Origin: Tetragonia tetragonoides
Lineage: Eukaryota; Streptophyta; Magnoliopsida; Caryophyllales; Aizoaceae
Length of the DNA stretch: 64,000 bases
Direction: 5' to 3'
Assembly (NCBI GenBank): GCA_038025085.1
Contig: CM076142.1
Location: forward strand, 32,456,001 to 32,520,000
The position numbers and the translations under genes are program-made. Below the pieces are notes generated by a model. It worked only from the letters and a program-made list of their open reading frames with translations. It searched no databases and was not told where the DNA came from. Shown here piece after piece: positions 1 through 8,943 of the stretch (positions within the stretch are counted from its first letter, which is position 1; each line of letters starts with the position of its first letter).

Positions 1-1650
1 GCTGGCTTCGGATTCTTATTTTCCTGCTGAACCTGCTGCATGATTTTCAGCAACAACAAAACACATTTAGATGAATTTTATAGGTTCCTTATCCATCTCT
101 TATCCTTGCTGTTTATCTTCCTCTTGCTACTGCACTGCTAAATTCTGATTCTGATTGCCAGCTGAATCTGCTGTATAACTTGTGATAGTGGCATTCTGCT
201 TCCCTCAAAATACTGCAGGTTCCTGCATCTCCATATCCAGTACACTACTGCTGCAAGTCCTGATGCATACACTTCTTTCCTGAATCTAGAGCATTTCTGT
301 CTACTAATCCAGTTGAGCATGCCCTGGTTAGTGTTTGCTCTTGTTGATACTTGCAGCCAACCCCTTAACTGGTTTAGTACCTCTGTTGATACATTACAGC
401 TGAAGAACAAGTGGCTATGATCTTCTGTTTTCATTTTGCACAAGTAGCATGTGGTATCACCATTTAGGAATCCCATTTTCTGCAGCCTATCCTTAGTTAG
501 CAATCTTCCCATTTGGGCCAGCCATAAGCAGAAACTTTGCCTAGGCACAGATATCTTCCCCCAGATCAGATCAGCATGTCTATATTTTGGCATGTTCCCT
601 GTCAGTGCCCTGTATCCACTAGCAGTAGAGTATATCCCATCTTGTGCATCCTTCCACACTCCTCTGGTTGTATAATGGTTCTGGAAATGGCTTTTGATCT
701 TATTAAGCTTTGTCCAGTACCAGCTAGCTCCCCACACAGGAGCATAGTTCCAGAAATTGTTTCCTTTCAAATACACTCCATTAATCCATTTTACCCACAG
801 TGTATCTTTTTTGGTGGCTAAATCCCATATATGCTTCCCATTTAGGGCTATATTAAACCATTTGCAGTTTTTAATATTTATGCCACCATTTCTCCTTGGT
901 CTGCACACTACATCCCAGGCAACCAGGCTTGTTTTGTGCTTCTGGTCAGTAGCTCCCCATAAAAAAATTTGCATTTTTGCTCTATACTTTTCAGTACCCC
1001 AGCAGGCATTATAAAAATGCTCGACCAGTATACATGTATAGATAATAATACAGAATTAATTAATTGTGCCCTTCCTGCATATGAGAGGTTTCTGGAGGCC
1101 CAAGTTTGTAGCTTTTTTGTCATTTTATCCACCAAGCATTCACAATCTATTTTGCTCCATTTAGATGGGGACAGTGGGACACCCAGATATTTCATTGGCA
1201 GTGAACCCTCCTTAAACCCTGAGAGACATAGCAACTCATTCTTTTTTTTCTCATTAACACCTGCTACATATATATTTGATTTTTCCTTGTTTGCAAACAG
1301 ACCAGTAGCTTGTGAAAAATAGTTTATGCAGTTCATTAAGATACTCACAGATTCAGGGGCAGCTTTGCAGAAGCACATCAAGTCATCAGCAAAGTAGAGG
1401 TGACTCAGTGCAAGCTCTTTGCACATGGGGTGCCAGTTGAAACTATTGTCCATGCAAGCTATCTTTAAGGTTCTTGACAAGTATTCCATGACCAAGACAA
1501 AGATTAATGGAGAGATTGGGTCTCCCTGCCTAATGCCACGTTTTGCAGTAAAATATCCATGTACTTCCCCATTCATGTTGATGCTGAAGCTAGCTGTTTG
1601 GATACACTCCAGTAGCCAACCATTGAACTTCAGGGGGAAACCATACCCTT
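1..1650 (-). mobile_element. LINE A, 5'-truncated L1-type element, 3' end outside window
   Basis: This is the 3' part of a minus-strand LINE. Positions 1-137 are 3' UTR rich in CTGCTG, and 138-1650 encode the RT and C-terminal parts of ORF2. The 5' side stops abruptly at 1650 within the ORF2 codons for LQGYGFP and abuts the target motif gcaatgccaatg (1651-1662). The bases gca are shared between element and target, a microhomology typical of 5'-truncated LINE ends. The poly(A) end lies to the left of the window. Confidence 0.9.
138..1650 (-). pseudogene. LINE ORF2 fragment (RT to zf-RVT), frameshifted
   Basis: This broken ORF2 piece carries RT motifs RGIRQGDPISPL and YFADDLMCF, the region LPMKYLGVPLSPSKW, and the C-terminal finger CYLCKMKTEDHSHLFFSC. 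It lies in two frames that meet near 908-974. The reading frame is lost in an A-rich stretch around 960, where other copies read FLWGST. In a complete copy the protein would nick target DNA and reverse-transcribe LINE RNA. Here the endonuclease and the first half of RT are missing, so no function is expected. Any initiation at the right edge would use target-site sequence and is not a real start. Confidence 0.88.
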
Positions 1651-1662
1651 GCAATGCCAATG
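1651..1662. other. LINE target-site motif gcaatgccaatg
   Basis: This 12-bp motif separates the truncated end of LINE A from the poly-T of LINE B. The same 12 bp recur at 2061, 3643, 5391, 6010, 6677, 8025, 13868, 14761, 16110, 21953, 22847, 24192 and 26154. The last copy continues directly into the satellite (TTAAGG). It is read as the target-site duplication regenerated at each insertion. It differs from the commoner satellite form gcgatgccaatg by one CG-to-CA change. Confidence 0.85.
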
Positions 1663-2060
1663 TTTTTTTTTTTGGTGCAAGTCAGAAATTGTGTTATTGC
1701 TAGCTGTAATGTTACAAAGATTACAGTCCATAGGTAATGCAAGTCCAAGGCCACCTACTAGGTAGGATTCCTCTTCCTCTGCATCCCTTTTTTCCTTACA
1801 ACCCTACATTCCTGGGGGCACTTACTACATGCAGTGGTTCCCCATATCTGATTACAGATACAAAATACAAAAAACATTCCTGTCTTACAGCAAAAAACAA
1901 AAACTTAATAATCTAAATTACTACAGAATTTCTATCCTTTTTTTCCACTCAAGCTGCTTCTTCCTGCTTCTGCTCTCAACCTCTGAATCCTCTGCTGGGG
2001 CAATCTTCCAGAGTTGATTCATCCTCCTTTTTTTTCTGCAACAACACCCTGCTGATTCCT
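1663..2060 (-). mobile_element. LINE B, 3' UTR fragment
   Basis: This 5'-truncated copy has only the 3' UTR: poly-T at 1663-1673, then the family 3' end beginning ggtgcaagtcag. Both conserved hairpins are present (CTGTAAT/ATTACAG at 1704-1726, and AAGG...CCTTC-type at 1747-1773). It contains no coding sequence. It ends at 2060 against a second copy of gcaatgccaatg. Confidence 0.85.
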
Positions 2061-2072
2061 GCAATGCCAATG

Positions 2073-3642
2073 TTTTTTTTTTGGGTGCAAGTCAGAAATT
2101 GTATTATTGCTCACTGTAATGTAACAACATTACAGTCCTTAGGCAATGCAGATCCAAGGCCACCTACTAGGTAGGGTTCCTTTTTGCTACATCCCTCTAC
2201 TACCTTACAACCCTTCAATCTGGTGCAACTCACTACAGGCAGTGGTTCACCATCTCTGTAGACATTACAATTTGCAAAAATTATTCCTCACCATCTCTGT
2301 AAACATTACAATTTGCAAAAATTATTTCTGACTTACAGCAAAATACAAAAACATAAATAGCTAAAAATATTACAACTTCTTTTAGCTTTTCAACTCTGCT
2401 TGGAACTGTTTCATTCCTCATTCTGCCTTGCTTCATCAACCTGCTGCTGATTACCTGCTGGAACCTGCTGCCTGAATTCCTGCACTGCTGCCTATTCCTG
2501 CTGCAAGACATCCTGATGTCCTATTCACAGCCCCGGGTCCTGCTCTCCTGCTTCTGCTTCTCTGCTGAAATCTGCTGTATTTTCCTGCACTTTTCTGCTA
2601 CCTTTCTGAGTTGCTTGATTCACTGCTGAGCTCCTGATGATATCTGCTTCTGCCTATTCCTTCAGGAATCTTTTTCCTTTTTCCTGCACAGGTTATTTTC
2701 TTCTAGTTTCCATTCTTTTGTTTTTCTGTTTCTTTTTGCTCTGCTTTTCTCCAGCTTCCTGCCCCTGGTTTTCTGCTGGGTGCTGCTTCTGCTCCCCTTT
2801 TGCAGTCTGCTAGCTAATTCCTGCAGCATGTTCTGATGCCTTGCAGGGTTTTATTGATTTTTCTGCTGAGATCTGCTTCTGCCCATTCCCCTATTCTCCC
2901 TTTTTTCTGCATTTATTCTGTTGCCTTACAGAATTCTTGCTGCTCTGCTGAGGATCTGATGAGTCCTGCTTCTACCTTTCTGTGCTGCCCTATTGCTGAT
3001 TAATTTGCACCTTATCTCACTTATTGCAGTGCTTCTGGGATCTCTATATCTCATCTACCCATCTCTTGTCCCTGCTGGATATCTTTCTCTTGCTGTTGCT
3101 GTATTGTTGGGCTTTGATTCTAACAATTTGCTGTATCTGTTGCATGATTTGTGCTGCTGGAATGCTGCCTCCCCCAGCAAAATGAGTGTTCCTGCATTTC
3201 CAGACCCAGTACACAGCTGCTGCTAGCCCAGATGCATACACTCCCTTCCTGACTGTCGAGCACTTTTGCCTACTTATCCAGTTGAGCATTCCCTGTATTG
3301 TTTTTGATTTTGCTGAAATCCCCAGCCAATTCTTTACCTGTTCCAGGACTGTTGTTGCCACTTTGCAATTAAAGAACAGATGGTTATGGTCTTCTGGCTT
3401 CAGCTTGCACATGTAGCATATTGCATCCCCATTCAAGAATCCCATTCTCTTTAGTCTATCTTTGGTCAACAATCTTTCCTTTTGTGCTAGCCAGAGGCAG
3501 AAGCTTTGCCTAGGCATGGATAGTTTCCCCCAGATTAAATCTGCATGTCTGTATTTTGGCATATTTCCTTGCATCATTCTGTATCCACTTGCAGCAGTAT
3601 ATAGGCCATCAGTTTCAAACTTCCATGTCCCCCTTATGGTGT
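2073..3642 (-). mobile_element. LINE C, 5'-truncated element with long 3' UTR
   Basis: Poly-T is at 2073-2082, the 3' UTR occupies about 2083-3043, and an ORF2 tail follows to 3642. The 3' UTR has a tandem duplication of about 37 bp (caccatctctgta plus cattacaatttgcaaaaatt) at 2262-2330, a marker shared with elements E, I, M, N1, N2 and S. Its first 600 bp are almost identical to element M (37480-38172). The truncated end meets gcaatgccaatg at 3643-3654. Confidence 0.88.
3044..3642 (-). pseudogene. LINE ORF2 C-terminal fragment
   Basis: About 200 codons of the ORF2 tail remain. They run from the segment W-K-F-E-T-D-G through FCLWLAQ, the zf-RVT-like finger (CYMCKLKPEDHNHLFFNC) and the basic end SSRDKRWVDEI with its stop. 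The sequence is closest to the tail of element L (33030 onward). Endonuclease and RT are absent because of 5' truncation. Codons beyond 3642 come from the target site and the next element, so an open frame that crosses the junction is accidental. Confidence 0.85.
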
Positions 3643-4080
3643 GCAATGCCAATGTTTTTTTTTGGTGCATGTCAGAAATTGTATTATTGCTAGCTGTAAT
3701 GTAGCATGATTACAGCCCATAGGCAAATGCATATCTAAGGCCACCTACTAGGTAGGTTTCCTTATTTCTACATCCCTTTACAACCCTACAAACCAAAACC
3801 ATTACTGAAGTTCCTCACTACATTCAGTGCCCCCCCATATCTGAAACATACAAAAACAAATATTCCTGATTTATATCAAATTATATAACATAGTTAACTA
3901 ATCTATTACAGATTCTCTAGCCTTGTAAAGCTACTGGATTCTGCATCTTTCTCCTTCTGCTGAGCTGCTGCACTCTGCTTCTCATTTTTCCTGCTCGACT
4001 TTCTGCATAGTTTTCATTCACTTACAAAACACATTTCAATGAATTTCACAGATTTCTCTTCCAGCTGTAACCCTTGCTGT

Positions 4081-4170
4081 TTATCTTCTCTTGCTACTAC
4101 ACTGCTGAATTCTGATTCTGACTCTCAGAAACTTTAAGTTCCTGCATCTCCATCTCCTCATCCAGACCAG
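4081..4170 (-). pseudogene. ORF2 C-terminal remnant in LINE D
   Basis: About 30 codons match the extreme ORF2 C-terminus (WRCRNLKF, then VRIRIQQCSSKRR). They begin right at the internal deletion. The intervening part of the conserved tail (FEGSRM-type residues in other copies) is also shortened. It is a leftover of the deletion and not a gene. Confidence 0.7.
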
Positions 4171-4171
4171 C

Positions 4172-5362
4172 TTAGTCTTGTAGTAAACATTCTTCAATGC
4201 AGTTATGTGCTGGCACTTCCTCTGATGTCTGATCTTCCTGTATTCCTGGCACTGTTTCTTGACCTTGTGCCTGCCTCCCCTCCTGTTCCCCATCTACACT
4301 TTGCAGTAAATCAAAGGGATTCTGTAACTGAGTTGTAGCATTGTTAGTCTGTTGGATTTGTCTGTAGTATCCTCTCCCAGCCCTCATCCCTCTCCCTGCA
4401 TTGCCCATTCTACCTCTGCCTCTCCCTGCACTCTGCCATTGCTGTGTTCTTGGCTTTGCTTGCTGAACAGGTAGTTGCTGCACAGGCACTGCTTGAGTCA
4501 CAGGCTCCTGTAATACTTTCTTTTTCCTGCATTCAGGCTCACTGTGTCCATGTTGTTTGCAGTAGTTGCACAGTACAGGTTTCCAGTCATACTCAACTTC
4601 TTGCTCCACTATGTTCCCTCTTTCATTCTTGTAGTGCACCTTATCAGGATATTCTCCCCCTATCTCCACTTCAATCAGTACCCTGGCATATTGAATCCCT
4701 ACTTTCAGTTCAGTGTTGTTGTCAGCCATCATTGGTCTGCCTACTAAGCTTGCAAGTTTACTCAGCCCCATTGCATTCCAATATTTGACATTCAAACCAG
4801 GGAATTTAACCCAGATAGGAACAGATGTGAGCTCCTCGTGCGCATAGTCTATATTCTCAGACCAAGGTCTCACAATCATGGGTTTATTATCAAAGTGATA
4901 AACCCCTTCCTCTAGCACAGCATCTCTCTGTTCCATTGAATCAAATCTAACAATAACTAGCCCATTTTTCATCATTGCTATTTTGTTCATTCCCCTCTTC
5001 GACCAAATTCTCCTAAGAAAACCACTAAGCACATTGATAGGTGGCCTTGACCCCATGACATAGCAAACAACAGATTGTTTCCAGTAATTAATTTCAGACT
5101 CTATATCCTTGAAATTAATTTCTCCTACAGGTTTTCCTTCGATCATAACAGGAGCTATAAAATCCAGTTTAAAACCAGCATTTTTAAGTTTAGTTATGTC
5201 AAATTTTTCCCAAGCAAATGTTTTACCTGAATCCGCAAATTGCTGTTTTTTGCCTTGTTCTGCAATTTCAACCTCTTCCTTATCCGAGCCTTGATTGTTT
5301 GCCCTTTCCTTCATCTTCGACAACCAGGATTTGATTTTTTCGTTCGCTAATTCCATTTCTTC
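4172..5362 (-). pseudogene. LINE ORF1 (gag-like), truncated at both ends
   Basis: ORF1 encodes the RNA-binding partner that packages LINE RNA. Visible here are a helical stretch EMELANEKIKSWLSKMKER, the DUF4283-like core (AWEKFDITKLKNAGFKLDF to HEELTSVPIWVKFPGL), a CCHC knuckle (CNYCKQHGHSEPEC) and an RG-rich tail. About 70 N-terminal residues are absent. The natural C-terminus is replaced after EEVPAH by about ten codons derived from ORF2 sequence, ending at 4172. The frame stays open leftward into the neighbouring junction, so the apparent upstream start is chimeric. It could encode a nearly complete RNA-binding core but lacks a genuine start. Confidence 0.85.
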
Positions 5363-5402
5363 GACCCAGATATCATGACACCTGATGCACGCAATGCCAA
5401 TG

Positions 5403-6009
5403 TTTTTTTTTTGGTGCAAGTCAGAAATTGTATTATTGCTCTCTGTAATGTAACAAGATTACAGTCCTTAGGCAATGCAGATCCAAGGCCACCTACTAGG
5501 TAGGGTTCCTTTTTGCTACATCCCTCTACTACCTTACATCCCTTCAATCTGGTGCAACTCACTACAAGCAGTGGTTCACCCTCTCTGTAAACATTACAAT
5601 TTGCAAATATTGTTTCTCACCATCTCTGTAAACATTACAATTTGCAAAAATTATTTCTAACTTACAGCAAAATACAAAAACATATATATCTAAAAATATT
5701 ACAACAAAAACTTCCAGGAGCTGATTCATTCCTCCTTCTTTCTTGCTTCATCTACCTGCTGTGCCCAATCAAGCTGATCCACATCACTCTACTGTCTAGC
5801 TTCCTGTACAGGTACTGGAGTCCTGCATTTCTTCTGTTTTTTCCTGCAAAAACCTCTCCTGGAGTCTGGTCCTGCCTATCTGCTGGGTCTGCTGCGGTAC
5901 ACAGATCAGCTGAAAATCTCTCTAACCATTTTTTATCCCTGCTGTTGATCTTTCTCAGCCTGCTGCATTGCTGCATTCCGGTCCTCACTGATTGCTGCAT
6001 TCTGGGTCT
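5403..6009 (-). mobile_element. LINE E, 3' fragment with ORF2 tail
   Basis: Poly-T is at 5403-5412 and the 3' UTR runs to about 5905, carrying the duplicated cattacaatttgca block (5578-5650). Roughly the last 30 codons of ORF2 follow (QQCSRLRKINSRDKKWLERF). The usual stop after LERF has changed, so the frame reads on into the 3' UTR. The 5' end abuts gcaatgccaatg at 6010-6021. Confidence 0.82.
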
Positions 6010-6021
6010 GCAATGCCAATG

Positions 6022-6676
6022 TTTTTTGTTTTTGCAAATCAGAAAATGTATTATTACTAACTGTAATGTAACACGATTACAGTCCTTAGGGAAAGCAAAT
6101 CCAAGGCCACCTACTAGGTAGGGTTCCTTTTTTCTACATCCCTGCACAACCAAAACCCTCTAATATAGTACTAGAGCACCTCATTACAACCAATGTCACC
6201 TCAATTCTGGTACAAAATAAACCAAAATAAACCAAAACAGCCTGACTTACAATAAAACAAAATAAAATCAATACAATTACAATGGAATAGGCCATTGTAA
6301 TTCCTGATTCATCCCATCACTGCTTTTTGATCACTGCTTTTTGTTTTCCTTCTGGGCTTCCTGCATGCTTTCCCATCACCTGTTTGGTGGGAAAGCATGC
6401 AGCATTGCTGGAGATCCCCCCTATCCAGATCTTCCTCCCCTATCCAGATCTTGTCCCTGCTGGAGATCTTCCTCTTGCTGTTGCAGCATTGCTGTATTCT
6501 GCACCTGACTGCTTGCTGGGCCTGTTGTGTCATCTGTGGCACTGGTATGCTGCCTTTGCCAGCAAAATGAGTATTTCTGCATCTCCATATCCTGTATACT
6601 GCTGCTGCTACCCCTGATGCATAAACTTCCTTCCTGATTCTCGAGCATTTTTGTCTCCTGATTCTCGAGCATTTCT
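6022..6676 (-). mobile_element. LINE F, rearranged 3' fragment
   Basis: The 3' UTR at 6022-6388 is of the type seen in element H (tttgcaaatcagaaaatg end). From about 6418 to 6676 the sequence is instead the ORF2 tail found in element I. Between them lies a scar: a perfect 15-bp inverted repeat (6361-6375 with 6388-6402, 12-nt loop), then ctatccagatctt twice. The right end also duplicates about 20 bp (ctgattctcgagcattt) before the target motif at 6677. The ORF2 tail reads past its normal stop. Confidence 0.78.
6420..6676 (-). pseudogene. ORF2 tail fragment in LINE F
   Basis: About 80 codons of the ORF2 C-terminus remain: RKEVYASGVAAAVYRIWRCR and the basic end SSRDKIWIG. The normal stop (WIGGI then stop in elements I and I') has been lost at the scar. 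The frame therefore continues into 3' UTR sequence to a stop at 6309. It is non-functional. Confidence 0.75.
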
Positions 6677-6688
6677 GCAATGCCAATG

Positions 6689-8024
6689 TTTTTTTTTGGT
6701 GCAAGTCAGAAATTGTGTTATTGCTTACTGTAATGTTACACAGATTACAGTCCATAGGTAATGCAATTCCAAGGCCACCTACTAGGTAGGGTTCCTCTTC
6801 CTCTGCATCCCTTTGTTCCTTACAACCCTACTCTCCTAGGGGTAACTCACTACATGCAGTGGTCCCCTTATCTGAAAAAAAAAAAAAAACAGATACAAAA
6901 TACAAAAAACATCCCTGACTTACAGCAAAATACAAAATACATAACAATCTAATTATTGCAGTTTTCTTGTCCTTTTTTCTACTGGATTTTTCCTCCTGCT
7001 TCTGCTTTGCTATTACCCTTTCCTCAGTGTCCTCTGCTAGGGCAATCTTCCTGAGCTAATGTATTTTCCTTTTTTTCCTGCAATCACAACTTGCTGTCTT
7101 CCTCCTGCTGTTTGCTGTCTTGATACCTGTACAGGTACTAATGTCCTGCTGTCTCTGCTGGCTGCTCATCTGGTGTAGTCCTGCCTTTTTGCCTGAGTCT
7201 ACTGTGGTGCAAGAGCAATTAAATTCTCTCTAACCATTTTTTGTCCTTGCTGTTGATTTTTCTCAGTCTGCTGCACTGTTGTATTCTGACCCTCACTAGT
7301 TGTTGGATCTGCTGCATGATCTGCATCATAGAAAGAGTGCTTCCCACAAAATGTTTAATATTCCTGCTTCTCCACAGCCAGTATACAGCTGCTGCTAGCC
7401 CAGCTGCATACACTTCCTTCCTGAAATTTGAGCATTTCTGCCTACTTATCCAGTTCAGCAAGCTCTGAATTGTGTTTGTTCTTGATGTAATCTGTAGCCA
7501 GCTTCTCATTTGCTCTAAAACACCTGCAGCCATGTTACATGTGAAGAAAAGGTGATTGTGGTCTTCTGGTTTTGCTTTGCACAGGTTGCATACATCATCC
7601 CCATTCAGGAAGCCCATGTTCTGCATTCTGTCCTTAGTTAACAATCTTCCCTGCTGAGCCAACCATAGGCAGAAGCTGTGTCTAGGCATTGTTACCCTTC
7701 CCCAAATCAGGTTGGCATGTCTATACTTAGGCATATCTCCCATCAAGGTGTTGTATCCCCTTGCAGCTGTATAGCAACCATCTGCATCTCTTTTCCAGAC
7801 CCCTCTGACTGTGTAATGCTCCTGGAAATAGCTCTTGATTTTGTTGAGTTTGGTCCAGTACCAGCTGGCACCCAACACTGGTGCATAATCCCAGAGATTG
7901 GTCCCTTTCAGATATATCCCATTTATCCATTTTACCCGCAAAGTATCTTTTTTTGTGGCTAAATCCCAGATATGTTTTCCATTCAGAGCCACATTAAACC
8001 ATTCAGAGCCACATTAAACCATTT
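6689..8024 (-). mobile_element. LINE G, 5'-truncated; first element of the 8.08-kb repeated block
   Basis: Poly-T is at 6689-6697, the 3' UTR runs to about 7218, and an ORF2 tail runs to 8024. An internal A-run (about 6871-6885) differs in length among its copies. The sequence closely matches the 3' portions of the young elements O and P. At the truncated end a 20-bp segment (attcagagccacattaaacc) is tandemly duplicated at 7981-8020, then the end shares gcaa with the target motif at 8025-8036. Confidence 0.88.
7219..7992 (-). pseudogene. LINE ORF2 C-terminal fragment (open, 257 codons)
   Basis: This is an open tail of ORF2 from ALNGKHIWDLATKKDTL through FCLWLAQQGRLLTKDR and the finger CNLCKAKPEDHNHLFFTC to KINSKDKKWLERI and the stop. 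It lacks the endonuclease and RT. It is nearly identical to the tails in G' (15304), G'' (23386), O and P. G and G' share VLGAS and YNTL, whereas G'', O and P have VWGAS and YSTL. The open frame probably reflects recent origin, not use. Confidence 0.85.
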
Positions 8025-8943
8025 GCAATGCCAATGTTTTTTTTTGCAAATCAGAAAATGTATTATTACTAACTGTAATGTAACACGATTACAGTCCTTA
8101 GGGAATGCAAATCCAAGGCCACCTACTAGGTAGGGTTCCTTTTTTCTACATCCCTGCACAACCAAAACCCTCTAATATAGTACTAGAGCACCTCATTACA
8201 ACCAATGTCACCTCAATTCTGGTACAAAATAAACCAAAATAAACCAAAACAACCTGACTTACAATAAAACAAAATAAAATCAATACAATTGCAATGAAAT
8301 AGGCCATTGTAATTCCTGATTCATCCCATCACTGCTTTTTGATCACTGCTTTTTGTTTTCCTTCTGGGCTTCCTGCATGCTTTCCCATCACCTGTTTGGT
8401 GGTGCAATGCTAGGCTCTGGTTTCTGATAGCCTGTTGGTAAAAGAGGCACTCTGCCCCCTTCAACCTACACAATCCTTTTCCTCCATTTACTAGCTGCAG
8501 TTTCTTCTTCTTGCAACTTATCCATCTTCCAATATCTGGTGCCAATCCTCATTCTGATTTGCTTCAATCCTGCTGACTGGTTGCTTCAATCCTTCCTGCA
8601 TGTTTTGTCCATCTGGGCCTCCTGACTCCCCTCCTGTTTCTTCTTTTCAGTTTGCTGCCTAGGTCCCTTCTGCATACACTTTGTCCATCTGTTTGATGCT
8701 GCACTGCTGGACTATGTTCTGGTGGTCTGTTGATAGGAGAATCATCCTGTCCCTCCAATCCTGTAGTCCCTGCATCCCCATTACCAGCTGTTTTGGCTCT
8801 TGCTCCACTGTGCATCTGCATTTTCCTTCCTGAGCTTCCTTCTCATGTTGTTTGGCTTGTCTGCACCCTGCCAATCTTATCCCCTGCATTGTTCTGCTTC
8901 ATCCCCTCATCCCTCTGAACAGAGCTGTGCATTTGTTCTGCAG

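Larger units (their letters stand above)
3655..5390 (-). mobile_element. LINE D, internally deleted ORF1-only element with 5' inversion
   Basis: Poly-T 3655-3663 and a normal 3' end are followed by a 3' UTR to about 4080, a scrap of ORF2, then most of ORF1. Nearly all of ORF2 is missing. Short patches that match the endonuclease region (codons around CIE-C and WSG) lie at about 4145-4200. At the right end, 5363-5390 matches the ORF1 region upstream in inverted orientation, next to the target motif at 5391-5402. The element could only have moved using proteins from other copies, or was deleted after insertion. Confidence 0.82.

Noticed and set aside
4130..4215. LINE D as a processed, spliced transcript
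   Set aside because: One breakpoint is near a GTAAG motif, but the retained patches and other boundaries do not fit GT-AG introns; kept only as a possibility.
4172..5419. 415-codon frame as a complete ORF1 gene with its own start
   Set aside because: The first codons come from the neighbouring LINE 3' end, the target motif and an inverted piece; the true N-terminus is missing.
5347..5562. Short open frames in LINE 3' UTRs (for example LKGCKVVEGCSKKEPYLVGG) found in many copies
   Set aside because: They read through the conserved 3' hairpin region and often cross poly(A) and target junctions. Conservation there is better explained by RNA structure and recent copying.
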